Assembly: GCA_977017575.1 (NCBI GenBank) | Contig: CDRNVI010000178.1 | Span: 62,001-126,000, forward strand | Direction: 5' to 3' | Origin: Paramoeba atlantica | Taxonomy: Eukaryota > Discosea | DNA length: 64,000 bases | Shown: piece after piece, positions 51,001-63,665 of the stretch | How positions within the stretch are numbered: position 1 is the stretch's first letter | How the letters are laid out: each line of letters starts with the position of its first letter | Made by a program: the position numbers and the translations under genes | Notes under the pieces: model-generated | Told to the model about the DNA's origin: nothing | The model's database searches: none | The model's input: only the letters and a program-made list of their open reading frames with translations

Positions 51001-52645
51001 TCTTGAAGGCACAATTCAATGATTGATCAATATCTCGGTGTGTAGTTGTTAGATTCAGATGGAACTAGCACCATTCGAAAGAGGAAGGTGAGACGCTTCA
51101 GGATAGCACATCTTGTGATCATAGAATTCACAAATGATGTTCTCCATTAAGTCAAACATTCTTTGTCAGGCTTAGGCATAAGCAAAACTTTACTCACAGC
51201 AGGAGTATCACTCTTTCTTATTTTGTGGCAGTCAAAACTCTCCAATAAATTGTTGAGGAAGGCATGCTGATTGAGAGAAATTTCTTTGTGATTTTGTTTC
51301 ATACCACAACCAAGGAACCAGGAGCATTTTCCACTGGGCTTCCACTTGAATCTTTCAATCAGTTTGGAGTAAATCTCTTCACAGAGCTTTGGACAAGTAC
51401 AAACATCCAAATTATCATCAACAACAGTTGGAAATAAACAGAAGTTTCCATCAGGTTCAACACAAATGTAGAGATTGGGGTCAGCAGTCAGACAATGGAA
51501 TTGCAACTCTTCAATAAGAAATTTTCGAAAAGTTAGATTCCAACATTGTCCAGCAATTGGCACACCATAGAGAGCTTTGTTCAATCAACAGAGATATTCA
51601 GGATGTTCAGGATCTTCGAAACCTTCGGGTTGAGTGACATAATAAACAATATCGCCATCAGAAATGTCAGCTTGGATATAGGCACTTGGGACATCTCCAG
51701 AATTTACATTAAGGTCAAACATAGCAGCAATAGCAAATGTCAAATTGAGAGATTCAGTGGTTGCAGTTCCAGCATAATTATCTTCTTGGTCAAAATTGGG
51801 ATCTTTTGCAAGACTATGTTTTACACAAGAACCATTTGCACAAAATCAAGCTTTGAACTTGGATATTACACCATTTTCAGTCTTAATTCAAAATCACCAC
51901 AGGCCTTGCATAATAATGTGTTTCTTTCCATCCTTGGGGAACTTCAGGGGAGGAGGCACCAATTCTCAAGTTTTATTTTCAATATGAGCATCATATTCTC
52001 TTTTGCAGGCTTGTTTCCATTCTTCTTTTTCATTTGAACAAGCGGCTTGCTTGTAGGATCAAGGGGTAACTTTGTCATTAACAACTTGGTCAGCATGGAA
52101 GGCATAGTCAAGGAAATCAAGATCTTTGTAACCATGGCCAGGTTCACCAAACATATTCCAAGGTATTTTCAGGGCACTGAATGCTTTTCCAATGGCACTA
52201 TGTTGGTAGTCAGGGTCTTGGAAGTGAGCAGAGTGTCTTACTTCTTTGGCTGCATCATCAGATTCATTTGGTTCAGAGATGTTAATTTCATCATCAGGTT
52301 GAGGTTGAGTAACAAGATTAAAATCAACTTCAGGATCAGTTTCAGAGTTGTATGTAGAGAAAGAGTAAGGAGATGCAGATTGGTCTGCAGGGGTATAAGG
52401 GTCAGGATCATGATCATTTGGTGAGTAAATGAACATTTTATAATTATCAAGGTCAATCAGCAATTCAGGTTCATTTTCATCAGCAGAGTTATTTTCAGTT
52501 CCTTCGCTTTCTTCATCCTTCATATCTAATTCTGTCATTTGAGGGAGAATTTCAGAATCAGGGGCAGCAACAGCTTGAACAGTATCAGCAATTGGAGAAG
52601 AAGAGGAACTAAAAGAGGAACAAGAGGAAGATGTAGGTGTGTAAG

Positions 52646-52952
52646 TGTTGGGTTGTCATAGTTGGTTTTGTTGACTTTGTCGTTTTGTTGGTGAGTGGAA
52701 ACACTGAACTGTTTTGTGTGTGTTTTCTGATTGTGAATAATTGTAAATTATTTGTTGCCCTTTTTTGTACAAAAGAGGTTTTGTTCTTTGGACCCATTTG
52801 TGGGCGAAAGAGCGTAAACTTTCTTTTGTTCTTTTTGGCTTTTGGAATGCATTTGATAAAAGACATTGAACCAAGCTTGTTCTTTCTTTGTTCTTTGTTC
52901 TTGTTCTCTGTTCTTGTCTCTATCTCCATACTATTCTGTAGAGGACTCAACT
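52646..52952 (+). repeat. Left LTR of the chromovirus
   Basis: Runs from TGTTGGGTTGTC to GACTCAACT and has the same length as the right copy. Flanked on the left by GTAAG. Confidence 0.92.
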
Positions 52953-55900
52953 TTTTTTTGGTCTTTTCCTCATGTGCATTGAGTTTAATCGGTTGTAAAT
53001 CCATTTTTTTTTGGAAAACTTTTTCTCTATGGAGTCAGCAAAGGAGAAGGCCCATGAAACACCCCTTAGTTTGGAACAAGAGGATCAAGATGCGGAAAGT
53101 GAAATTGAACAGATGTCATCATCTGAGTTGTCATTATCAGTCTTGTCAGGGTCACTGGAGTCTGAAGTTGTCCAGCATTATGACAAACTGAGGAAACTTG
53201 AACTCACATTAATGGATCAGGTGATTAATCTCAATCTAGATGAGAGTGAGTTTCATGAAGAGGCCATTGTGAGTTTGCAGAAGCGAATTTCTACGATCCA
53301 AGTTACGTTGAAGCTCTTGAAACAAACATTGGCTCGTGAGACAAAATTCAAGACATCAGAACCTGAGTACTCAGACATAAGAAGTTGAGTAGGACCTTCA
53401 GGTGTTCCAGGGAATTTGAGAATTCCTGGAAGAAGAATGACAAAGTTGGAAGAGAAGGAAGCCACTTCTTCAACTGAGTTGGAATCAGATTTTCACATGA
53501 TGAAGAGGGAGCAGTCTGCATCAGATTGTTCTTCCTCAAGTGGGAGTGATTCAAGGAGGTGAGCCAGAATACCAAGGGGAGTAGCTAATCCTTCAGTTGG
53601 TTTGTTTGAATCATCTACGGGCTCAGGAGATTGGTTAAAGAAACTTGACAATCTACCAAAATTAAAAACCCCAACGAAGGACATCATGAAAGTCCTTGAG
53701 TTTCAGTTTTTGTTTAAGATTTTGATGAAGGCTGAAGGTTTGCAAGAGGGGGTGCAGAAGAAGTATCTCTTGCGGGCAGTATCTGGAACAATGAAGTCTG
53801 ATTTTGTACAGTCAGATACCTCAGATTGGACAGTGAACCAGATGTTTAAGTTTTTGAAAAAATCGAATTTGGGAGCCAACTTCAGTCAGAAGGTGGAGGG
53901 ACTCTTGGGTTCGGTGGTTCAGGAGGAGTCAGAATGTATAAAGAAATTTGCAGAGCGACTCTCTTGGTTTCTGTTGGAGCTTCGGTTGGATTTGAATTTG
54001 AAAGAAGCAAAATTAAAGCTCTGAGAGAATTCTCACACAGAATATGAATTACTTTGGGCGAGGAATTTTGGTCAAGTGTTTGAGTGTGACCAGGAGGTTC
54101 ATTGGAGAGTTTTAGTGGACCATGCCTTTGAGGTTGAAGACACAGACCAGTTTGTTTTGTTGAAGGAGGATGCAAAGGTGCTAAAGAAAAAGGCAACTTG
54201 TGCGTTTTGTAAGAAAACTGGCCATTCAGAAAGTCAGTGTTACAAGAAGAAACCGCTGCCTTCATCAATGTCTTCGAACAAAAATGGGAATGAGAGTGCG
54301 AAGGAGAAAAAAATTTCTTGGAAAGAGATCAAAGGAAAAAATTTGTGTATCAAATGTTTGCAACCTGGTCACAAGAAGAAAGACTGTCCTGAACGCTCAA
54401 CTCCCAAAGATGGTTGTTTTCTGCTACTGGAGGAAGGAGCCAGTGCTGATGCCAGTGCTTCATCTTCAATGGAAGAAGACAAGATGTATAAACAATTTTG
54501 AGAGATGTTAATTCACCTCTCAGTGTGAGTGAGGAGAATGCTCTTGGCCCAATTTCACCACCTCCAGATTTGACGAAATTGTATGTTCCAATTACATGGG
54601 GTGATTCGAAATTGCTGGATATTTGGACTATCCATGATTCAGCAGTTACAGTGACAATGGCTGATTCGAGATTATGGAATCAGTTGGAAGGTGAAGAAGG
54701 TCAAGGGAAGCATCAGTCTGGTGGCATTGGTGCTGCAGTACAGACACTTACTTGTTTTAAGATGGTTGCTGCATATACTTTGTTTTATGCAACTGTAGTT
54801 AAGGTTTGGAGAAATCCAGCCTTGACTGGTAATTGTTTGTTGATTCATCATGAAGATGCAAAGCAGTTGGGGGTGACTGTTCAAGGAATCGAAGCGGTCT
54901 TCCCAAGTATTGCTCATCAAGTCCAAGTTGATGATCGGCAGTGGTTGGATGATGATGAGGATCAGAGTCAAGAGGAGCAATGGGATGATGAGTCAGTCAA
55001 GTTGTTTATTCAGAGTATTGATGATGCTTTGAAGGAAAACCAGAGACTGCAGGAAAATTCTCATTGTGTGCTCCCAGGTTCTGAGTTTAAAATTTCTTTG
55101 AAAGAAGACACTCCGAAGTTTGTGCCACAGTATCCAATCCCTGAGAAATTGAAAGGAAAGGTTATGGAGCAAGTGAACGAGTGGGTGAAAAAAGGATTTG
55201 TTAAGAAGTGGGACAAGGACAAGAAGAACTTGTGGAATTCCCCTCTTTTAGCAGTCCTTAAGAAGTCTGGTGGTCGGGTGGATCCTGATGATATCAGAGT
55301 TTGTTTGGATTTGAGAGCAGTAAATGCTTTAACAAAGGATCCAAGTAATATTTTGCCATCTCCTGCAGAATTGTTTGAACGTGTTCAGGGTGCGAAATAT
55401 TTTACCAAAATCAATCTCACGGAGGCTTATCATCATATTGTGGTGTCAGAAAAGAGTCAGCCATTGTTGGGTTTTCTGACACCTGATAAGAGTCAGTATG
55501 TGTATGTGAGGATGCCATTTGGGCCGAAAGGTGTGGTTACGCATTTTCAAGTCCAAGGAGAACGAGTTATCGGTGTTTCAGATAAAGCTGCAAGTTATTT
55601 GGATAATTTTCTAGTTTTTTCTAAAGAGCTGGAAAATCATTCTAATGAAGCTCACAGAGTCATCCAAAAGTTGACAAGAGCAGGATTTCAGATTAAGATG
55701 AAGAAATCAAAATTCTGCATGAAGAGGATTCAATTCATGGGTCATTTGATTGATGGTTTTACTCGAGAGATCGATTCATTCAAGAAAGAAATGGCTCAGA
55801 AGATGGTGAAACCTCAGACTGGAAAGCAAGTTGAAAGTCTTCTTGGTTTTCTGAATTTTTTGAGGGATTTTGTCCCAAATTATGCAACTATTGCGGCTCT

Positions 55901-57904
55901 GTTGGACAAGTTGTGAAAGATGAGGTGTCTTGGTAAGGTGTGGGGCAAGGAGCAAGACAAGTCTTTTGATTTTTTCAAAGAGGTTATCTCGAATGCTCTG
56001 GTGTTGTCTCAGCCAGATTGGGATTGAGAATTTCGTATTGCAACTGATGCTTCACAATATGCAGTTGGTGCAGTATTGTACCAAGTTGATGCAAATGACA
56101 AGAAATGTTATATTGTATTTGCATCAAAAACTCTTCAAGTGGGGCAACGAAATTATCCTGCACCGAAGAGGGAACTTTTGGCAATTATTTTTGTGATTAG
56201 GAAGTTCTGTTTATATGTTTTTGGGCGGAAGTTTAGAGTGGAGACGGATCATAAGGTGCTTGTGTATTTGAATTCAAGTACAAAGTTTATGATTTTGGAC
56301 TGGTTGGATTTTCTGTTGAATTACAACTTCTACATTGTTTATCAAAAAGGGATCCATAATGTTTTACCAGACTATCTCTCTTGATTGTATCAAGAAAAAT
56401 ACCCAGTTACAGACAATTCTACTGAACCAGCAATTGATGCTTGCGATGTTGCTGTGCTTGAGTGTGAGGATGAGCCTGTTGAAGGAACTAAGAGATATCT
56501 CGAAGAGTTTATTGGGAATGTACTTGGTAAGAAAGAGCTGGAGAAAGAAGAGAAACTGCCTTTGGTGAAAGAAAAGCATGAGGAAAGTCATGCTGGTGTT
56601 TCAGGAACAGTTCAGAAACTATTTCGTACAGGCTACTACTGGCCATCAATGAGAAGGATGGTAATTACAGTCTGTCGAGGTTGTGTGGTGTGTCTGAAAT
56701 ACAATCATGGGAGAATTGGATTTCATCCGATTACCCCAGTTACTTCAGCACTGCCTATGGATATAATTGGTATGGATTTTATTTGTGGGTTGCCTCAGTC
56801 AAATGAGGGCTATACAATTGTCCTTATTGTAATAGATATTGCAAGTCGTTTTGTGATACTGTGTAAATTAATCTCCAAGGAAGTGGAGTCAGTTGTGGAA
56901 GCTTTGCTATCTGTTTTTGCGAATTTTGGTGTCCCAAAGGAGATTCAAAGTGATCAAGACCCATTGTTTTTCAACAAAGTTATGGAGGCTTTTTGTAATG
57001 CTTCAACTGCAAAATCAAGAAAGGTGATGAGATATTACCCTGCTCAAAATGGTGCAGTTGAGAGATACATGAGAGAAGTTTCAGGTTTGGTTGTAAAATT
57101 GCTGGAAGGAGATATGACAAATTGAGTGAAATTTTTGCTAGTTGTTCAAATGTCATTGAATGATCGCTATATCTCGAGACATAAGTCTACTCCCTTTGTG
57201 GTGATGTTTGCGAGAGAGAGGAACCAAGCAGCAAATTATGAGGGGTTGGAATTGGAAGTTGCAACTCCTGAAAAATTGTTAGAGAGAAATCAGAAGATGG
57301 TCTATTCAGTTTATCCAGCACTTGCAAAATTATCCAAAGAAGCAGGTAAGAAAGGCTGTGATGATGTGAATGAAATGAGACAGAAAAAAAGATCTTTGCA
57401 ACCTAAACCTCTGGCAATTGGCACTTCAGTTATGAAAGAAGTGGATAAAAGAACTACAAAATGGCAGCAATGCTGGGAAGGCCCTTTTCGTATTGCTAAA
57501 TATAACAATGAGACAAAAGGTTATTCGCTGGAATGTATTGATGGGAAAGTTCTTGAAGCAGAAGTTCCTATTGCACAATTGAAAGTGATTCCAGGAGAAA
57601 TGAATTTATCTGATATCTATGAATTTGTGAAAATTTTGGATGATCGGGGCAAAGATGACAAGAAGGAGTACCTTGTCAAATGGAAATATTATGATGAGAC
57701 ATTTTGGCAACCTGCAAGTGATTTTTTGGTAGATGATGCAATTTGAGAATACAATGCAAAACAGAGAAAATCAACATGGCGTGTAAAGAAGAAATGAGGA
57801 ACTATTTCTGTTGTGATGCTTGTTGTGTTGGTTGTTTTGTTCTTTTTGTTTTGTTTTGTTTTTATTGTGTGTTGTGAATTGCGAGCAAGTGCACTTGCAG
57901 GGGG

Positions 57905-58211
57905 TGTTGGGTTGTCATAGTTGGTTTTGTTGACTTTGTTGTTTTGTTGGTGAGTGGAAACACTGAACTGTTTTGTGTGTGTTTTCTGATTGTGAATAAT
58001 TGTAAATTATTTGTTGCCCTTTTTTGTACAAAAGAGGTTTTGTTCTTTGGACCCATTTGTGGGCGAAAGAGCATAAACTTTCTTTTGTTCTTTTTAGCTT
58101 TTGGAACACATTTGATAAAAGACATTGAACCAAGCTTGTTCTTTCTTTGTTCTTTGTTCTTGTTCTCTGTTCTTGTCTCTATCTCCATACTATTCCATAG
58201 AGGACTCAACT
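57905..58211 (+). repeat. Right LTR of the chromovirus
   Basis: Matches the left LTR at about 98% identity and is followed by GTAAG, completing the target-site duplication within the copia-class element. Confidence 0.92.
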
Positions 58212-59968
58212 GTAAGAACCATCGCTCTGAGTAAAATCAAGAGGAGGCATACTAAGAAGCACCATCTCATCATCATCATCATCACTGTACACATTTGTAC
58301 TGTGGGTTTTCTCATTCAAAGCAGTATGTTTTGAATGTAAGTTTACAGGAGCAGGAGTGGAATGGCCTATTCTGTTCTCCCTTTCAACATCAACAGGGTA
58401 ATCATTAATTACAATTTCAGCAGAATCATCAGGATTCTCATGTACACAATCCACAGGATTTGTGTTTGTACTCAGAATGTTGTCACAGTCTGATAATTTC
58501 GAAAAATCAACAAATTTTTCATTCAAATAAGTGTCAAAATAGTGTGGGATATTCCCTCTATCAATACACTTCAACAGGTTTGAAACACCAAAAACATATT
58601 CATCAAATACCACACTTGAACTTTCAAAAATAGTTTTCTTTACAGGGTCATACAAAATATAACCATTAATTTTCTCTGAGGGGCCAAGATAGATCGCAGG
58701 GTGTGCTTTAGGCATCAGTTTGGTTCTATTCTTTCAGGGAATGTGCATGAAAGCATGACAACCAAAAGGGCGGATCAACTCAATATTGGGTTTGTGACCA
58801 TACAGCTTCTGGAAGGGGGAAATCTCTTCACCTTCTTTCACAATGTAGGAGCTTACAACACTTGCAAGTTTTTCAGCATAATCCCAAAATTGTTCAGGCA
58901 ATCCAGCATGGATTTGAATCGCTTGAGCAGTGTTCCATTGAGTCTCATTTGCACATTCAGCAACACTATTTTCAGCAGAATCATCTCTACTAGAAAATCT
59001 GATATGAATTCCTTTCTCAGGGCAATATTGTCCAATTTTCATTGCAGGACCAACAAATTCTTGAGCACCATCACATTGAATGATTTTGACCTTCACATCC
59101 AATTGTCTTTGAAGCTTTGCAATCAGATTGATCAGCACTTTGCCAGCATCACTCTTCTTCTTGAGGAATTCAGATAAATCCATCTTGGAATAGTCTTCAA
59201 CAACTGAGAGAGAGTATTTGTTCTTCTGATAAGAAAGTATATTTTTCTCATGGTTGTCAATGTGCAACATTTCACTGAGTTTTCGTTTTGTTCTCATACC
59301 AGGGGTATGACTCTTCTTTTTTGCTTTGGCCAACTCACAAGCAGTACAAACATTTTGATCCATTCTCAATCTGTGATATTGCAGGGACAAACCATCAACC
59401 ACACAAGCATTAATGGTCCTTTTCAAACCAGAAAAGTGACACAATCTATTATGCCAATATTTCCATTCTTTCTCATGGGTAGGACAGAGGGTTCTATGGA
59501 TTCTTTTCTTGCAGAGAGGTTGAGATGAAGAAGCATCCTTGGGGGTTTCATTTTTGGAGTGAGTAACTTCTTCAGCAGCATAAGATTGTTGATGGTTGGT
59601 TCAACTGGGTAAAGCCAAATAATACAAGCCATTGTTCTGTGGACCACTCAAAATCGTCTGGGAATCGCTCAAATTGATCTTTTTTTTCATCACACAAATT
59701 TGGTCAGAATCCAAAACAACAGAAGCATCCCAAGTTTCACACATGTGGGCCACAGAGAGAAGATTTATTTCACAATTGGGGACTACAGAGACATCTTGAA
59801 GAGGTGGCAAATCAGAATGAATTGCCAAGTCCCCTTGCATTGTAACAGGAATCAGATCACCATTCACTTGCTTGATGCTTATGGACATTGCGGGTGGAGT
59901 GTTTCTTGTTGTGAGATTTGGATCATTCACAATTGTGTTTGAACAAGCTGAATCAGCAAGAGCAGTTG

Positions 59969-59996
59969 AACGTGGCTAAATCCAAATGGGGCTTTT
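59969..59996 (+). repeat. Left terminal inverted repeat of the DNA transposon
   Basis: 28 bp, mirrored at 62024-62051 with one mismatch in the third position. Confidence 0.85.
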
Positions 59997-62023
59997 GCTT
60001 TTTTGCGTTTTTTTTTTGATTTTTTTGTATTTTCTTTTTTTTTTTTTTTTTTTTTGTTTGTGTTTGACCTGACTGTGAACTGTTTTGATGAGTGAACTAC
60101 CGAGAAAACACACAAAGTGTCTTGTCTGTTTGGGTGACTGGAGTGATCGTCATTATCAGTTGGAAAAACAGAAATTTGATGACTTGAACCCTGATCAGGT
60201 ATGAAAAAGTAAAGCTCACCTAAACCCTGTCCAAACTGCTTTTTTAGTCCACCATTTTATCTTGAGAAGTGGTGGACTGAGAGACCTTTGTCAAAGGCAC
60301 ATTAAGGAGTTTGCAGCAATTGGAAAGAGTGCACTCCAGAGGATCGAACAAAAGCACAGAAAACCTGTCAATTTTACACTGCCTGTCTTTGACCACCCAC
60401 CAGCCCTGAAACCACATAGAATTACTCCACCTTCAGTGGTCAACCATGTCAAGGAGTGGTTAGAGGAGATAAGTGCTCCTGATCCCCAAAGTGATGGTGG
60501 GAGAGTGATTTTTGCAAACCTCCCTTCCTATAAAAAGATATATCGACAGTATCAAAGAGATAACCCAAAAGATTCCGAGAACTACATCTGTTGGGAAACC
60601 TGGTGAACAATACGCCTCAACTTTTTCCCTTCCATCAGGGTTTTTGTTTCTGAGATTTTTCATTTTTTTTTTGATTCACTTTTTTTATTTTTGAATCATA
60701 TCTCCAGAAACAAAAACCAACAAAGGCTGTTTGTGACATTTGTTGCAAGTATTGGGTGGAAGAAGACTCTTACCATCAATGGCTTGGCCATACTGTGGAT
60801 CAGGACTCTGGCGATAGTCAAAGGAGGATTGGAGAGTTTGCAGCCCTCACAGAATCCTGGAAACAACACTGCCAACAAGCAATGGAGGAGTATTCCTATT
60901 ACATGCTAGTGAAGAGTACTTCATTAGGAGGTGGTATGTCACATTACCTCATGATTTCCATCGATGCGATGGAGCAAATCCAGCTCCCACAATTCCGAAA
61001 CCGAATGCCAAAAGTTTTTTCTTTTTTTTCCTCTTTGCCAAACGAAAGATTATTATTTCCCTTTTTGGTAATATCAAAAGAATCTTATCAGATATTCTTA
61101 TAAGAATCTTTACAGACTGCCTATTTTAGGTGAAAGTTTGCTGTCACACCTTTGGGAATTCTGAATGAAGAAAAGAAAACTGGTGTTGTTTATCTCTTTG
61201 ATGGACGTTGTGGACCCACATCATCAAACCACATCATCTCGATCCTTGACCTCTACATTCAATCTCAAGATTTAAGTCAAAAGAAATGTCTCTATATCAC
61301 CTTTGATAACTGTGTGGTCAATAAGAATCAGTGGGTTGTTGCTTATTTTGCTTTTTTGATCGAGAGACAGATTTTTCAGCAGGTCCAGTGGGGTTTTCCA
61401 GTTGCTGGTCATACAAAATTTGGACCTGATACAATGTTTGGGTGGCTTTCCAATCATCTCCGCCAATATGATTTGTACAAGGTTGAAGATATTGTCTTGA
61501 GAATCAATCAACCCAACACCCCAACCAGGTACACTGGGAAAATTGCCTATCCTCAACATCTTTATGACTGGCAGTCCTTTCTAAATCCTTTAGTAAAAGC
61601 GATTTCTGGGATAACAAAATTGCACCAGATGTGAACTTATCAATCACCCTCAAATTTTACGAATTTTCAATCAGTTGTTGTGGAAGCAAAAGATTGGTCG
61701 GGTGATCACAACTGGAAAAGATTGAACATCCAAAAGAGTCCCTTTCCTCCAATTGAGACCCTTCTTCCTTTATAGCTTGTCCCCCTATCAAAAAAGAAGC
61801 ATGATGATTTGATTTTCCTTGAAAACTATGTTCCATCCCACCACCTCACTTACACACACAATTGATAACTTTTTTCATTCTTTATTTTTGATTCTTCTTC
61901 TCTTCTCTTTCCTTTCCTTTCTTCTCTTGAGAGAGCCTGTGATCTTCGTCTCTTGTCCCACAAACTTTTTCAGAATAAAAACATTTTCCCCAAACCCAAC
62001 CAGATTTTTAGCACTCTTTTTCG

Positions 62024-62051
62024 AAAAGCCCCATTTGGATTTAGCCACATT
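62024..62051 (-). repeat. Right terminal inverted repeat of the DNA transposon
   Basis: Reverse complement of the left end, followed directly by the CAGTTG duplication. Confidence 0.85.
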
Positions 62052-63646
62052 CAGTTGCTCCATTTGATTGTTTTGCAACAAAAGCAGATTGAATCAAGGA
62101 CTGAGAAGAAGAAATGAGAGCAGAAACACAACAAGAGTAAACAGAAATATTGATTTTATTCATTTTCATCTTCCAAGCATTGATTTTTTGAACAAAAGTG
62201 TTGAAATTCACCTTGGCTTGTTGTCCCACAGCACTTTGGTTCGCCGGGTTTGTATTGCAACCTTTCACAATGTGATTGGTGGCACCACAACAAAAACAGG
62301 CTTTAGCCAGAGGGGTGGGAGGATCTTCCCATCCAGGGTAATTTCAAAATTGGTTGCACGTTTGAGGAGAAGGAATTAGGGGACTATAGCAAGGAGGGCC
62401 ATTTCCTTGTCTTCCTTGGCGAGGAGGGACAACATTTCCTTGTTGATTAGGATTGGTAGCAGGGTTATTCTTCTTCTGAAAAGCAACATAAGCAGCAGCA
62501 TTCTCCTTCATCTTCAAGGCTTGTTTCTTCTTATTGGCACTTGAGCGACTACCTTTGATTTGTTTTAATTTCAAGAAAGCAGATTCCACAGTCCACTCTC
62601 CCACTCTAAGCAATCCTTGAAAGGCTTCCCAACATTGTTGCAGCATGGAATCTCAAATGTAATCCAATTTCTTGTTCATTGGTATTGGTTTCCCTTTCAA
62701 CGCTTCAACGTGAAGAAATAACTTCTTCAGTCTCAACTCAAAACTAGAAATTGTTTCATTTTCTCTGATACAACAATCCTCTAACTTACTTTTCACTTCC
62801 TTTACATTGTGAACAATCACAGTACTCAGATTTAAGATTAATGTGTCCCAAATAAGTTTTGGTGTTCTTCTCTTCAAATCACTGAGATACCCCTTTGCTT
62901 GACCAACACACACCTTATTCAGTAAGTTTGTGAGATTCATTTGATTGTCCATATGGTCATTGAAACATCTTTGGTTGATTTGCTGTTTGTACTCCAATTT
63001 CTCTTTATGTCTCACCTCCAACTCCTTTCTTTCTGCCAAGATTCTTTTCTTCTCAGCTTCTTCCATTTTTTCTGTAACCTCCTCCAGCTCTTCCTCAAAC
63101 TTGATTAGAACAGGTTCACCTGTAGGAACTTTGTCAAGGAATAGATGATGCACAAGGTTCTGAGTGCTGAGCCAAATGAGTGTTTCTTTCTGCCAGAGCA
63201 TGAATTCAATGGTGGATTCACCTTTGAGTTCATTAATCTCAAGTGCACCCTTCCACATCTTGTTCTTTGGTTCAAACTCTGGCCAATCTACTACTCTGTA
63301 ATCATCTTCCATAGTTGAGGATGTGGTGAACATAAAAGAGTGAGAAAGAAAAGCAAGAAACAGTGACAGGAGAAGACAGGCAAGAAAAACTGAGAAAACC
63401 ACACAGAATCATGAAAACACATGATTAAAACAAACAGAAAGACAGGCAAAAGGAATGAGAGAGCAAGAGCAATAAAAAGGAAATTGAGTGAAGTTGTTGA
63501 ATGAATGAGAGAATGGGTGTGAACAAGCAAAAACAAAAAAACAAAAATGAAAAACAAAAAACAGAAAATAAAACAAAAATAAAACAAAAAATAAAACAAA
63601 AAAAGGTGTAAAACACTGAAGTTCTACTGATGACAAGATCAGGCAG

Positions 63647-63665
63647 AGAGCCTAGACTCTTAATC
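63647..63665 (-). other. Primer-binding site matching a tRNA-Lys(CUU) anticodon arm
   Basis: Immediately inside the right-hand LTR of the copia-class element. The complement AGAGCCTAGACTCTTAATC matches the D/anticodon arm of tRNA-Lys(CUU) (loop CTCTTAA) and not a tRNA 3' end, as in copia-type half-tRNA priming. Confidence 0.65.

Larger units (their letters stand above)
52646..58211 (+). mobile_element. Fossil Ty3-class chromovirus, near full length
   Basis: 5,566 bp with 307-bp LTRs at 52646-52952 and 57905-58211 and target duplication GTAAG (52641-52645 and 58212-58216). Internal order on the plus strand: gag with two CCHC knuckles (CAFCKKTGHSESQC; CIKCLQPGHKKKDC), protease region, reverse transcriptase (about 55,140-55,900), RNase H (about 56,030-56,390), integrase (about 56,570-57,500) and a C-terminal chromodomain near 57,640-57,720 (KEYLVKWKYYDETFWQP). 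A purine run (GCAGGGGG) precedes the right LTR. The coding part is broken by roughly six or seven interruptions. LTRs differ at 7 sites (about 2.3%), so it inserted into the copia element fairly recently relative to that element. Confidence 0.92.
59969..62051 (+). mobile_element. DNA transposon with 28-bp inverted ends, transposase-like gene
   Basis: 2,083 bp inserted in the copia element. Terminal inverted repeats: AACGTGGCTAAATCCAAATG at the left and its complement with one mismatch at the right, continuing to GGGGCTTTT (28 bp in all). Both ends are flanked by CAGTTG, a 6-bp duplication (59963-59968 and 62052-62057). The plus strand holds exon-like blocks: 60088-60198 with a CLVC pair, 60250-60606, 60709-61010 with CDICCKYW and a MISIDAM strand, and about 61,135-61,634 with LYITFDNC and GHTKFGPDTMFGWL. 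The Asp, Asp and GHT-x3-D pattern resembles the DUF7869 transposase-like proteins. The 60198/60248 junction does not keep frame with the visible splice sites, so the copy is probably inactive. Confidence 0.8.
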
